A stretch of DNA of 64,000 bases from Planctomycetota bacterium (GTDB taxonomy: Bacteria; Planctomycetota; UBA1135; UBA2386). Made by a program: the position numbers and the translations under genes. Positions 42,369-51,747 of this stretch are shown here, piece after piece. Numbering within the stretch: the stretch's first letter is position 1; each line of letters opens with the position of its first letter. The stretch is taken from NCBI GenBank assembly GCA_016716265.1, contig JADJWQ010000001.1, positions 1,178,001 through 1,242,000 on the forward strand, given 5' to 3'. Under the pieces are notes generated by a model that did not search any database, was not told where the DNA came from, and saw only the letters and a program-made list of their open reading frames with translations.

Positions 42369-44426
42369 TCACTGCGCACCGGCGTCCGGTCGGTCGAGGC
42401 GCATCGGCACGATGGCGTTCGGCAGCACGACGCCGCACTCCTGCGCACCGCCCGCCTGCCCGGTCCCGAGGTCCACGATGCGCGTGACGGTGGAGGCGCG
42501 GCCCATCGTCGCGTCCTCGAACGCGACGACGACCCGGTCGCGCACGACGCCGAGCAGGGTCGGGTGCTCGGCGACGATCCAGGGCGCCAGACCCTCGCTC
42601 AGCGAGCTCAGCGCCCAGACCCGGCGACCGTCCGCACTGAAGCGCTGCACCGCGGCCCGCGGGCGCGCGGGGGAACCCGCCTCGAACGCGACGACGACTC
42701 CGCCCGCTCCGTCCGCCGCGAGCGACGGCTGTCGCGCAGCGTGGATCGTCCGACCGTCGCGGTCGAACAGGACGTCGCCCGCGCCGCCGACATGCTGGAT
42801 CGTGAGGTGATCCTCGGGAGCCGGAGCGCTGCCGGTGCAGACCTCGATCGCGACCAGCACCCCGCCCGCACCGTCGGCGACCGCCGCGAGGCTGCGAGCG
42901 GCGGAGCCGTCCGCCAGGACCTGGGCCGCACGGCGCCACACCGGGGCTCCGCCGGACGCGAGGCGACGCACGGCCACGCTGCCCCCGTGAGCGCTGTCGC
43001 ACGCGAACACGACGAACGCCCCGCCCGCACCGTCCCCGGCGACGACGGGCTGCGGCGTCACGCGGACGGCCGGGGCCACCTCGCGCTCGGAGCCGACGAC
43101 GAGCGAGCCCGCGCGCACCTCGAGGGTGCGCGCCGCGAGGCCATGGCCACCGCGCGGCAGCTCGCGGCGGTAGACGACGAGCACGGTGCCGGGCTCCCCG
43201 GCGACGACCAGCGGGCGCGCAGCGGCACGCGCCACCTCGGCCACCGCGACGCGCCGGCCGAGGCCGTCGACCGCGATCGCGAACACGGCGGCGCTCGCTT
43301 CGGACTCGGCGACCTCGAACGCGACGATCGCCCCGCCGCGGCCATCGGCCGCCGCCGACGGCGCGCGCTCGATATGCTGCGACGACGCCAGGAGCGCAGT
43401 GCCGTCGGCCGTCTCCGCGGCGAGCTGACCGTTGGCGTGCACGCAGCGGACATCGATGTCGACGTCGAAGCGCGCAGCCGCGCCATACTCGACCTCGAAG
43501 AAGACCAGCAGGTCGCCGTTGCCGACCTCGACCGGCACCGCGTGGCTCTCGATCGTGGTCGCCTGCGACACGAATACCGGCCCGTAGACCGGTCGCCCGC
43601 TGCGTCCGCAGATCCGCTGCACGACAAGGTCGCGGTCCGTCGGCGAGCAGTCGACGACACCGACGAGCGGGGCAGTGCCGGCGATCGTCGCCGCCAGCGC
43701 GGCGGACCCGACCTGCGGCATGCGCCCGTCGACGAACTCCAGCACGGCCGCGATCGGCACGGCGAGCGTGGCGTGGACGTCCTCGCTCGCCGTGCTGCTG
43801 CGACGCTGGACCGCGACGCCGATCACGCGGCCGGCGGCATCGAGCACCGGCCCGCCCGAGTGCCCGTGGTCGCAACCGGGCAGGTCGAGATCGACGTGCT
43901 CGACGACCGCGCCGGTGACGAGCGCGCCCGGATTGGCGACGCAGCCGCGCACCGCGCGCAGCCCCGCCGTGCCGAGGCGCCCGGCGAACGGGGCCGGAAA
44001 GCCGACCAGCCGCACCTCGTCGCCGATGTCGGGGTGCTCCGCAGGCAGCAGCCCGCCGCCGCGCACCGGCGAGAGCACCCGATAGACCGCGACGTCGAGC
44101 GACTCGTTCGCACGCACGAGCTGCGCACGAACGGCCGCTCCCGACGCCAGCTCGAAGCGCGGCTCGCGGCCGACCGCGAGGCAATCGCGCACGACGTGGT
44201 CCGCGGTGACCAGGTGCAGCTCACCGCCGTGGCGAAGCAGGAAGGCAGTGCCGGTGCCGGTCAGCGCGTCGACGAACAACACGTTGTCGACGGCGGCGCG
44301 GGAGCCGGCGTCGGGCTGCGGCTGCGCCGCGAGCATGGCGCCGGTCACCAGCACCAGCGACGCGACGGTCGCGACGAAGCGCACGGCGACGCGGAGCGAA
44401 GGGACGAGGCGGACGAAGGCGATCAC
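42369..44426 (-). CDS. Secreted trypsin-like serine protease with repeat C-terminus
   Basis: 685 residues from a GTG at 44426, chosen for its GGAGGA site and because a signal/anchor segment begins right after it (residues 8-34). The chymotrypsin-fold catalytic triad is complete: H77 (TADHVV), D111 (SLDVAVYRV) and S190 (GHSGGPV), as in HtrA-type proteases, but there is no PDZ domain. The remaining ~450 residues are beta-rich repeats with recurring DGAGG-x-x-VAFE blocks, probably a beta-propeller-like binding domain. Periplasmic or extracellular protein turnover is likely. Confidence 0.75.
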   Translation of the reverse strand: MIAFVRLVPSLRVAVRFVATVASLVLVTGAMLAAQPQPDAGSRAAVDNVLFVDALTGTGTAFLLRHGGELHLVTADHVVRDCLAVGREPRFELASGAAVRAQLVRANESLDVAVYRVLSPVRGGGLLPAEHPDIGDEVRLVGFPAPFAGRLGTAGLRAVRGCVANPGALVTGAVVEHVDLDLPGCDHGHSGGPVLDAAGRVIGVAVQRRSSTASEDVHATLAVPIAAVLEFVDGRMPQVGSAALAATIAGTAPLVGVVDCSPTDRDLVVQRICGRSGRPVYGPVFVSQATTIESHAVPVEVGNGDLLVFFEVEYGAAARFDVDIDVRCVHANGQLAAETADGTALLASSQHIERAPSAAADGRGGAIVAFEVAESEASAAVFAIAVDGLGRRVAVAEVARAAARPLVVAGEPGTVLVVYRRELPRGGHGLAARTLEVRAGSLVVGSEREVAPAVRVTPQPVVAGDGAGGAFVVFACDSAHGGSVAVRRLASGGAPVWRRAAQVLADGSAARSLAAVADGAGGVLVAIEVCTGSAPAPEDHLTIQHVGGAGDVLFDRDGRTIHAARQPSLAADGAGGVVVAFEAGSPARPRAAVQRFSADGRRVWALSSLSEGLAPWIVAEHPTLLGVVRDRVVVAFEDATMGRASTVTRIVDLGTGQAGGAQECGVVLPNAIVPMRLDRPDAGAQ

Positions 44427-44632
44427 TGGATCCTCCACGGCGTGGGGCGGAGCGACTTGCTCTGCACGCACGGTGGAAGTTGGTGCGACCGGCGAATCTG
44501 TCTTCGTTGCGCCCGGGTCGCTCGGGCAGCGCCGCCCGCGACACCCGGCGCCGGCTCGGCGAGCGAGTCGCAGCGAGCCGGCCGTGCCGGCCATGCTTGC
44601 CCGCGACCGGGCAGCCGGGATGATGTCGGCCG

Positions 44633-45613
44633 GTGGCGTCCCGACCAGGAACCCAAAGCGCGCCGCGACCGACGCTGGCCGAGCTCGGGGCGATCGTGCA
44701 TTGCCTGCGGGAGCTCGGAGGGCGTCACGCGGAGCAGCGCGAGCTGGTGCGCGAGCGGATCCGTGAGCTGTTCGCGAAGCTGGTCGCCGGCGGTCGGCTG
44801 CGGGATCTGACCGCGGCAGACGTCGAACGGCACTTCCGCTGGGTGCCGGGACGCGAGGGCGAGCCGTTGTGGTGTCGCGTGCCGCCGCGCGGCGATGGTC
44901 CGTTCCGGTGTCGCATGGGGAGTCCGACCGACGAAGACGGTCGCTTCGATAACGAGGGGCCGGCGTGGGTGGAGCTGAGCTCGCCGTTCTGGATGGCGGC
45001 GACACCGGTGACGCTCGGTCAATACCGGTCGATGGCCCCGGAGCACCGCCACGAATGGGGCGACGAGCCGCACCTGCCGGTCACGGACGTGAGCTGGTTC
45101 GAGGCGGTGCTATTCGCAGAGTGGTTGCAGTACCAGCGCGAGCAGAGGGACTTGACGGCGGTGTGGAACGACACGTTGGCCGGCGTGCCGCGGGACTCGC
45201 GGTTGCGTCTGCCGAGGGAGGCGGAATGGGAGTTCGCGGCGCGAGCGGGATCGATGGACCGTTGGTGTTTCGGGGACGACGAGCGGCGGCTCGGCGAATT
45301 CGCGTGGTTCTCCAGGAACGCACAGAACTCTGCACACTCCGTCGCTTCGAAGCGCCCGAGTGCCTGGGGTCTCTACGACGTGCACGGCAATGCCTGGGAG
45401 TGGTGTTCAGACTGGTACGAAGAGGAGCTGATTGCGGGGTCGGTCCCCTCCCGCTCCGCTCCCGGTCGCAGGCGCTCCGTTCGAGGCGGCTCATATTGGT
45501 TCGGGGCGGGGAGGTGCCGCGCTGCCGACCGCAGCTGGGGTGGCCCCGACAGTGCGAGAGGCAGCCTGGGCTTTCGTCTCTGCGTCGCCATCCCTGAGCC
45601 AGACGTTCGATGA
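44633..45613 (+). CDS. FGE-fold (C-type-lectin-like) protein, stand-alone copy
   Basis: 326 residues from a GTG. The N-terminal ~75 residues are helical (LAELGAIVHCLRELGGRHAEQRE). The FGE-fold domain follows with SPFWMAATPVTLGQYRSM, RLPREAEWEFAARAG, VHGNAWEWCSDW and RGGSYW. It is a close paralogue of the product of 45986-46936, which faces it. The region matching the DGR variable segment (GAGRCRAADRSW) shows no similarity to the template repeat. The Cys pair of true formylglycine enzymes is absent, so binding rather than catalysis is likely. Confidence 0.75.
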   Translation: MASRPGTQSAPRPTLAELGAIVHCLRELGGRHAEQRELVRERIRELFAKLVAGGRLRDLTAADVERHFRWVPGREGEPLWCRVPPRGDGPFRCRMGSPTDEDGRFDNEGPAWVELSSPFWMAATPVTLGQYRSMAPEHRHEWGDEPHLPVTDVSWFEAVLFAEWLQYQREQRDLTAVWNDTLAGVPRDSRLRLPREAEWEFAARAGSMDRWCFGDDERRLGEFAWFSRNAQNSAHSVASKRPSAWGLYDVHGNAWEWCSDWYEEELIAGSVPSRSAPGRRRSVRGGSYWFGAGRCRAADRSWGGPDSARGSLGFRLCVAIPEPDVR

Positions 45614-45985
45614 TCGAGGATCGAGATCGGTTTTCGTGCGCCGCCGCGGAGGCGTCCGCCGGACCCACGTGACCGCGAGCATGACCCCGGCAGCCAGCAA
45701 GCGCCGAAGGTCCCCTCCGCCGCTTCCGGAACGCGTTCGGCTTCGACCACACCTCGCGACTCCCCGTGGCCGCGGCCCACTGCAGTCCGACCGGTAGCGG
45801 CCACCAATCTGCCGAGCCGCGCATGCAACGGCTGCCCGGAGCACGGTTGGCGATACGACACCGCTCCACGCATTCGTGAGCGGAGCAGAAGGTGTCCGAT
45901 GCCGCTGCAAGTCACCGCTCGAGCGACAGCGGACGACCGCGGTGCGGCTCTGCTACCGCGCAGGACGAGCACTCTCCGTCCTCGA
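45614..45985. other. Intergenic region between convergent FGE-fold genes
   Basis: 372 bases. The first ~30 bases after each stop are alike in inverted orientation (both contain GAGCCAGA and TGATCGAGGA), so the two 3' ends come from one duplication. No gene seen. Confidence 0.5.
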
Positions 45986-46936
45986 TCAGCGACCCTCTGG
46001 CTCCGGGGCGGCGATGCAGAGGCGAAAGCCGCGCCCGACCCAGGCGCTGTCGGGGACGACCCAGTCGCGGAAGGCCGCGCGGCCCCCCCCCCCCGCGTCG
46101 CCCCAATACGACCCGCCGCGGACGGCGCGCCCACGGCCAGACGCCGAGCCATACGGAGCCAGCCCCCCAATCGGCTCCTCCTCGTACCAGTCGTAACACC
46201 ACTCCCAGACGTTGCCGTGCACGTCGTGGAGTCCCCACGAGTTCGGAAGCCGCGTCGCCACGGTGTGTGGTCGCCATTCCGAGTTGTCATCGAACCACGC
46301 AAACTCGCCGAGCTGCCGCTCGTCGTCTCCGAAACACCAGCGGTCCGTCGAGCCCGCTCGTACTGCGAATTCCCACTCAGCCTCCGTCGGCAGCCGCAAT
46401 CGCGAACCACTCGGCACGCCGGCCAACGTGTCGTTCCACACCGCCGTCAAATCCCTCCGCTCGCGCTGGTACTGCAACCACTCTGCGAATAGCACCGCGT
46501 CGAACCAGCTCACTCCTGTGACCGGCAGACGTAGCTCCCAATCCCAGCGGTCGCGGTGCTCGGGGGCCATCGACCGGTATTGACCGAGTGTCACCGGTGT
46601 CGCCGCCATCCAAAGCGCCGAGCTCAACTCCGGCCACGCCGGCCCCTCGTTGCCGAAGCGTCCTACCTCGTTGTTCGGGCTACCCATCCTGAACCGGAAC
46701 GGGCCATCGCCGCTCGGTGGAATGCGGCACCACAACGGCTCGCCGTCGCGCCCCGGCACCCAGCGGAAGTGCCGCTCGACGTCCGCAGCAGTCAGATCTA
46801 GGAGCCGGCCGCTCGCGATCAGCGTTCGGAACAGCTCACCGAGCCGTCGACGCACGAGCTCGCGCTGCTCTGCGTGTCGCCGCCCGAGCTCTTGCAGGCA
46901 GTGCACGATGGCGCCGAGCTCGGCCAGCGGGATCAC
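45986..46936 (-). CDS. FGE-fold sensor gene coupled to CHAT-NACHT, with poly-G tract
   Basis: 316 residues. Its ATG overlaps the CHAT-NACHT stop (ATGA), so together they encode in two parts what the DGR targets encode as one protein. Domain motifs: SALWMAATPVTLGQYRSM, RLPTEAEWEFAVRAG, VHGNVWEWCYDW, RGGSYW, ending GFRLCIAAPEPEGR. The stretch equivalent to the DGR variable segment contains four glycines encoded by a run of 12 G. Slippage there would change the last ~31 residues. No catalytic Cys pair is seen; it is probably a ligand sensor. Confidence 0.78.
   Translation of the reverse strand: MIPLAELGAIVHCLQELGRRHAEQRELVRRRLGELFRTLIASGRLLDLTAADVERHFRWVPGRDGEPLWCRIPPSGDGPFRFRMGSPNNEVGRFGNEGPAWPELSSALWMAATPVTLGQYRSMAPEHRDRWDWELRLPVTGVSWFDAVLFAEWLQYQRERRDLTAVWNDTLAGVPSGSRLRLPTEAEWEFAVRAGSTDRWCFGDDERQLGEFAWFDDNSEWRPHTVATRLPNSWGLHDVHGNVWEWCYDWYEEEPIGGLAPYGSASGRGRAVRGGSYWGDAGGGGRAAFRDWVVPDSAWVGRGFRLCIAAPEPEGR
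46083..46094. repeat. Homopolymer of 12 C (12 G in the coding strand)
   Basis: Longest homopolymer I noticed in the window, inside the FGE-fold gene near its 3' end. The paralogue at 44633-45613 has a shorter interrupted G-rich stretch here. Such tracts slip during replication and can switch reading frame; they are also prone to sequencing error. Confidence 0.9.
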
Positions 46937-49869
46937 CGTTCGACCGCCCTCGCGATCAACACGTCCAACACGGCGTCGAGGTCCGTCGCTCCAGACCTGG
47001 ACGCAATAGCCTCGTACGCCAACACGCGCGGCCCCTTCTCACCGCGCCGCGCACGGTCGAGGTCGAACTCCCACGCGGGCAGCTGCGCCAGCACGCGCGC
47101 CCAGGTCTCCGGACGGACCCGGTCCAGTCCACGCATCACGCGCAGGCCGAGATCGAGGTCGAGCCGCTCGTGAGGATCGAGCAGCCGCAGCAGGAGCTCG
47201 TCGCTCTGCATCCAGCCGGCGAGCAGCGCGGTCGGCTCGGTCCAGAAGTCGAGCGCGGCGTCCTTGCCCTCGGCCATCCGATCGCGCAGGTGCCGCACGA
47301 CGGCGTCGACGTCGGAACGCTGACCGAGCACGACGAACCACCAGTGCTCCGCCGCGAGCGCCTCCTGCAGCACGTTGTGGCCGAACCGCCAGTCGCGCGA
47401 GCCCTCGCCATACTCGGGACGGAACACACCGCCCTGCACGCCGAGCTCCCGTGCGAGCGCGTCCCAGCTCTTGAAGGGTCTGCGCAGCGACGCCACCGCG
47501 TCGCGGAGCTCCTCCAACGCATCGGCGTCACCTTCGGCGGGCCTCTTCTTCAGCAACTCCGCCACTCCCTCCACGCCGGCGATCGACCGCGTCGGCGCGC
47601 GCAACGACTGCCACGCGATCCAGCGCAGCGCGATGCGTGCGTGATCCAGGTCGAGCACCGGCTCGGGCCGGCTCTCCTTCGTGTAGCTGCGCGCGATCAC
47701 GGTGCCGAGGATCGAGCTCACCAGCTCGTGCCGGCCGCGCTCGAAGTCCTGCGACGTCCAGCCGTCGAGGATCTTCTGCGCGATGAACGACAGCATCAGC
47801 GGGTTGCCGGCCATCTCGGTCACGCGGTCGTTGGCGCGTTGCAGATCGCGAGCCCAGCGCTTCGCGTCCGCCTCGGACTGCACCTCGCCCAGCCCCGCGC
47901 TGACGAACCAGTTCCTCAGCAATGCGGGCTGTTGCACGTGCGGGTCGAGCGGACGCAACCTGGCGCGCAGCCAGCCGGCCTGCTGGAACTCGTCGACGCG
48001 GGCGGTGTCGCGGGCGGCGACCACGAGCTTCGCCCGGTCCCAACCCGCCGCGAGGGACTTCGCGATCTCGACCGCGGCGCGGCGCTCATCGTCGCTGCGA
48101 AGCTCGTCGAAGCCGTCGAGCATCACGACCACGTCCGCCTGACGGTGGTGGAACGCGCGGCACTGACGCTCCCCGCTACGGAGGAACCCCACCATGCTGC
48201 GGACGAGGGGATCGAGTTCGTAGGTCGCGGGGCGGGCGATCGGATCCCGTAGCCACACCGGCAGACTCAGGTAGAGCGGCAGGGCCCCCGCGGGCGGCTC
48301 GAGCGCGAAGTGTCGGAGCGTCGTCGTCTTGCCGGCCCCCGCCTCGCCGAGCAGCAGGAAGCGCCCGGCACCATGCTGCCCGACCAGCTCCGGGAAGGTC
48401 TTCGTGCCGCGCAGCTCGCCGCGCTGCGCGATCGGCCCGGGCCGCGCTCCGCCGAGCTCCTCGCGATCGTGCTCCGGCTCGTCCGACAGCGTCAGGTCGA
48501 CATGGATCTGCCGCATCAGGACCGAGCGCTGGCGGCCGTAGGCCGTGTGGATCAGCTCGTGGTCCGGCAGGACCCGCCCATAGTGCTCGACCAACGCGCC
48601 GACCTCGTCGCTGATCAGCTGCTGGTCGTGCACGGTCGCCGCGAAATGCAGGGTGCGCGACGCGGCGAGCAGCCGGGCCGCGCTCACCGGGATGTCCGCG
48701 ACCGCCTCGCGCAGCGCCTCGCCGACGGTCCGGTCCGCGGCGAGACGCGCGACGAAGCGGCACGTGATGCCGACCTGGTCGTCCACCGGCACGACCGACG
48801 ACGTCACGACCACATGTGGTGCGCAGGCGCGTAATGCCGCGCCGAAGCCGACGCTCGCACAGTTGGAAGCGACGACCACCTGCAGCGGGCTCCTCGCGTC
48901 GGGCTCGCGGTGCTTCGGGCCCGTCAACCACTGCGCGAGCTCCGCGCCGCTGACCGGCACGGGTACCTCGGCCCCCGGCAGCGCGAACAGCAGCGCGGTC
49001 GCCAGATCGCCGAAGCGAGGACCGCCGGTGGGCGCGTCCGAGTGGCCGAGCAGGACGACCGCGTGCAGCGGGCGGTCCGCCTGGCCCGGCAGCGCCCCGT
49101 GGCGGACGACGTGCTCGAGGATGTTCGCGTCCTCGAACCAGAGCTCGGCTCCCGGCTCGCCGAGCAGCCCACCCCGTCCATCGCGATAGCGCGTCGAGGC
49201 CGCGATCAGCACGCGCACGGCATCATTGCCGGCGAACGCGCGCCGCACCTCGCGGACGAGCGACACCGCGCCGCTCCGGAGCTGGCGGGCGACCTCCGGG
49301 TTCGAGTCCTCCAGCGAGGTCAGCAAGACCAGGACGCTCAGGGTCTCGAGCCGGAGCTTCACCTCCGGGACACCGTCGTCGAGGCCGTCGCGCAACAGCA
49401 GCGACCACGCACCTCGCAGGAACGGCAGGAAGCGATCGTCAGGCCGGTACAGGGATCCGGTCGCGTCCCGGAACGCGAACAGCGCCGGCCACAGCAGCTC
49501 GAACGCGTCCTTGGCCCACAGGTGATCGGGAGCTGCGGGGGACACCGGACGGCCGGGTGCCGGCGCGCCGGCGGCCAGCACCATGCGGCGGACGGCCCCG
49601 CTCTGCATCATTGCGCGCAGTTCGCCATGGAACGGCGCGAGTGCTCGCCAGAGCGCGCAGCCGTGCTCGAGGAGCGCCCTCGTCGCACCCTGATCGCCGG
49701 GCTGATGGCTGCGCAGGTCGCGGGCCTGCGTGAGCAACGCGCGTGGCAACACGATCGCCGTAGGCCCGACCAGCTCGCTCCACGCACCGTCGGCGCCGCG
49801 CGCCAGCCGCGCCATCACGACACCGCTCTCGTCCCACAGCTCGAGCCGGACGTCCCGCGCGTCGATCAT
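46933..49869 (-). CDS. CHAT-NACHT STAND protein (split-type receptor)
   Basis: 978 residues. The CHAT dyad is H276 (LLGHSD) and C337 (ASNCAS). NACHT Walker A is GEAGAGKTTT at ~508-517 and Walker B VVMLDGFDEL at ~581-590. A helical C-terminal arm with no own sensor domain completes it. The sensor seems to be supplied by the next gene, whose start overlaps the stop. The N-terminus resembles that of the CHAT-NACHT-TPR protein at 1807-5556 (RDVRLELWDESG versus RDVLLEIRSSAAG), so the two share ancestry. Likely role: NTP-dependent oligomerisation and protease activation in a conflict response. Confidence 0.85.
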   Translation of the reverse strand: MIDARDVRLELWDESGVVMARLARGADGAWSELVGPTAIVLPRALLTQARDLRSHQPGDQGATRALLEHGCALWRALAPFHGELRAMMQSGAVRRMVLAAGAPAPGRPVSPAAPDHLWAKDAFELLWPALFAFRDATGSLYRPDDRFLPFLRGAWSLLLRDGLDDGVPEVKLRLETLSVLVLLTSLEDSNPEVARQLRSGAVSLVREVRRAFAGNDAVRVLIAASTRYRDGRGGLLGEPGAELWFEDANILEHVVRHGALPGQADRPLHAVVLLGHSDAPTGGPRFGDLATALLFALPGAEVPVPVSGAELAQWLTGPKHREPDARSPLQVVVASNCASVGFGAALRACAPHVVVTSSVVPVDDQVGITCRFVARLAADRTVGEALREAVADIPVSAARLLAASRTLHFAATVHDQQLISDEVGALVEHYGRVLPDHELIHTAYGRQRSVLMRQIHVDLTLSDEPEHDREELGGARPGPIAQRGELRGTKTFPELVGQHGAGRFLLLGEAGAGKTTTLRHFALEPPAGALPLYLSLPVWLRDPIARPATYELDPLVRSMVGFLRSGERQCRAFHHRQADVVVMLDGFDELRSDDERRAAVEIAKSLAAGWDRAKLVVAARDTARVDEFQQAGWLRARLRPLDPHVQQPALLRNWFVSAGLGEVQSEADAKRWARDLQRANDRVTEMAGNPLMLSFIAQKILDGWTSQDFERGRHELVSSILGTVIARSYTKESRPEPVLDLDHARIALRWIAWQSLRAPTRSIAGVEGVAELLKKRPAEGDADALEELRDAVASLRRPFKSWDALARELGVQGGVFRPEYGEGSRDWRFGHNVLQEALAAEHWWFVVLGQRSDVDAVVRHLRDRMAEGKDAALDFWTEPTALLAGWMQSDELLLRLLDPHERLDLDLGLRVMRGLDRVRPETWARVLAQLPAWEFDLDRARRGEKGPRVLAYEAIASRSGATDLDAVLDVLIARAVER

Positions 49870-49989
49870 GCGCGCACTTCAACCGCCGCCGTGCACGAAG
49901 ACAAGGAGTGTGCTCGTGCACGGGCGCGGCCGACAGATCACCGAGCGCGCCCGGGTTCCAGGTGCGGCTTCACAACGACCTGGTGCCTC

Positions 49990-50451
49990 ATGAACAAGCT
50001 CGAGTTCCTCCGTTCCGAACTGACCCAGGCGGGCTTCCGCCCGCAGGTGCACGACGACTACGTCGCGTTCCGCCACGCCGGCGGCAACTACGTCATCCCG
50101 GTCGACGACGAGGACGAGATCTTCGTCCGCGTCGTCTTCCCGAACTTCTGGAAGATCGGCAGCGCGGCCGAGCGCGGGCGCGCGCTCGAGACCGCGGCGC
50201 TGATCTGCGCCAACCTCAAGAACGTCAAGGTCTTCCCGCAGGGCGACAACACCGTCGCGAGCGTCGATCTGCTGCTGCCGGGGCTCGAGCGCTTCCGCGA
50301 GGTGCTGCCGCGCGCGGTGCAGGTCCTGCAGGCGGCCGCGCAGCACTTCTGCCTCGCGATGGCGGCGAGCGGCGCGGGCGGCTTCGCACGGCTGCTGCAC
50401 GAGATGATCGAGCGCCTGCGCCGTGCTCAGCAGGGCGGCGGCTCCTGCTGA
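49990..50451 (+). CDS. YbjN/secretion-chaperone-like small protein
   Basis: 153 residues from the ATG at 49990. LEFLRSELTQAGFRPQVHDDYVAF, NYVIPVDDEDEIFVRVVFPNFWK and LKNVKVFPQGDNTVASVDLLLP follow the helix-sheet-helix layout of the YbjN / type III chaperone-like fold, which binds partner proteins. It is divergent from the CHAT-NACHT gene with 120 bases between. Partner unknown. Confidence 0.6.
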   Translation: MNKLEFLRSELTQAGFRPQVHDDYVAFRHAGGNYVIPVDDEDEIFVRVVFPNFWKIGSAAERGRALETAALICANLKNVKVFPQGDNTVASVDLLLPGLERFREVLPRAVQVLQAAAQHFCLAMAASGAGGFARLLHEMIERLRRAQQGGGSC

Positions 50452-50535
50452 GCACTCCCACGGGGCCGGGGCCGCGCGCGAGGAACCCGAGATTTCCGGC
50501 GCGTCGGGTACAGATGGGTCCACGGCGGTCCTTCC

Positions 50536-51747
50536 ATGGGGTGCCCCGACACCGAAACGAGCACCGCGATGACCCTCGACGCCATGCTCCCGGAGCGGCT
50601 GAAGAGCTGGATCCGCTTCCTCCTGGACCCGGACGGTTACCCCGACCCCGTCGACGTCGCAGCGTGGCTGGTCGCGGAGCGCGAGGTGCTCGACGCGGCC
50701 CGGCGCTTCCCTGCTGCGGGCGGCGACGCGTTCGCGTTCGCCGTGCGCGTCGCGGCGAACGACTGGATCTGGCATCGGCTCGCCGAGCGACTCGAGGACT
50801 GGGTCCGGACCTCGAAGCCGAAGGAGCAGAAGTCCAAGGAGCACCGCAGGGACCTCGAACGGCAGCTCCGCGAGATCCTGCGCGATCGGGTCGAGTCCGA
50901 GCGCGTGATCCGGGAGATCCAGGACACCTGCTTGTCGACGCTGGTCGACGCGATGCTGCGGAAGATCCGCGGCAGCCGTTCGTTCGATCTGCGCGACAAG
51001 AGGTCCCTGCGCGCCTGGATCCGCATCTTCATGTTCGAGCCGCGCGGTGGCCGCAACTACTTCACGCTGCTCGAGCGGTACCTGAAGGACCTCCGTGACC
51101 CCGACCGCGGTGTGGACGGTGCGGCTGCCGGCGTCATTGCGCCGGTCGACATCGTGAGCGTCATGGAGCCGTTGGGTGGACTGTGCGACGCGCTCGCGCT
51201 GATCGACCGGCGTGCGATCGAGCTCGGGACCGAGGGGCGGCTCGCCATCGCGTTCATGGAGGCGAACTACTACCTGCACTTCCGCCTCGCGTGCGCCGCG
51301 CACCTGTCCCGCCCGCTCCCGGCCAGCGCGCGCGATGCGGCCTACGCCTTCGTGTCCCCCGTCGGCGCGCCCCGCGCGGTGCGCACCGCCGTCGCACGGC
51401 TCGACGGCTGGCGGTGCTTCTTCCTGCGCGCCGCGGGCACGCCGGAGGCGCGCCGCGACATCCGCGAGCGGCTGGAGCCCGACGCGAACCTCGGCGGGAA
51501 GAACGGGACCTTCGGCGCGTGGCTGGTCCGTGCGCGCGCGGCGGCACGCGACCTCCGGCGCCCGGCGGACGCGAAATCCGCGAAGCGCTTGTACGACGAT
51601 GCCGTGAGCAACTACGCGCCGATGGCGCGCGAGGCGATGGACGAGCTGATCGCCAAGACCGCCGACGCGGACCTCCGCAGCACGCTGAAGGCCCTGAAGA
51701 GCGCGCTCGCCGAGCGCGAGAGCACCGAGGAGTCCGACCATGACTGA
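50536..51747 (+). CDS. Helical protein paired with second HEAT protein, unassigned
   Basis: 403 residues (an ATG at 50569 is an alternative start). Largely helical and rich in Arg/Glu. Basic stretch SKPKEQKSKEHRRDLERQLRE at ~90-115, aromatic segment EANYYLHFRLA later. No enzymatic motif seen. The 3' end overlaps the HEAT gene by eight bases, the same type of pairing as at 23967/22846. Confidence 0.6.
   Translation: MGCPDTETSTAMTLDAMLPERLKSWIRFLLDPDGYPDPVDVAAWLVAEREVLDAARRFPAAGGDAFAFAVRVAANDWIWHRLAERLEDWVRTSKPKEQKSKEHRRDLERQLREILRDRVESERVIREIQDTCLSTLVDAMLRKIRGSRSFDLRDKRSLRAWIRIFMFEPRGGRNYFTLLERYLKDLRDPDRGVDGAAAGVIAPVDIVSVMEPLGGLCDALALIDRRAIELGTEGRLAIAFMEANYYLHFRLACAAHLSRPLPASARDAAYAFVSPVGAPRAVRTAVARLDGWRCFFLRAAGTPEARRDIRERLEPDANLGGKNGTFGAWLVRARAAARDLRRPADAKSAKRLYDDAVSNYAPMAREAMDELIAKTADADLRSTLKALKSALAERESTEESDHD

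Noticed and set aside
44633..45613. Third DGR target
   Set aside because: The end of this FGE-fold gene shows no DNA-level match to the template repeat beyond the shared RGGSYW motif.
44633..46936. Functional formylglycine-generating (sulfatase-activating) enzymes
   Set aside because: The catalytic Cys pair of true enzymes is not present in the RGGSYW region and no sulfatase gene is nearby; the fold is more likely a binding domain.
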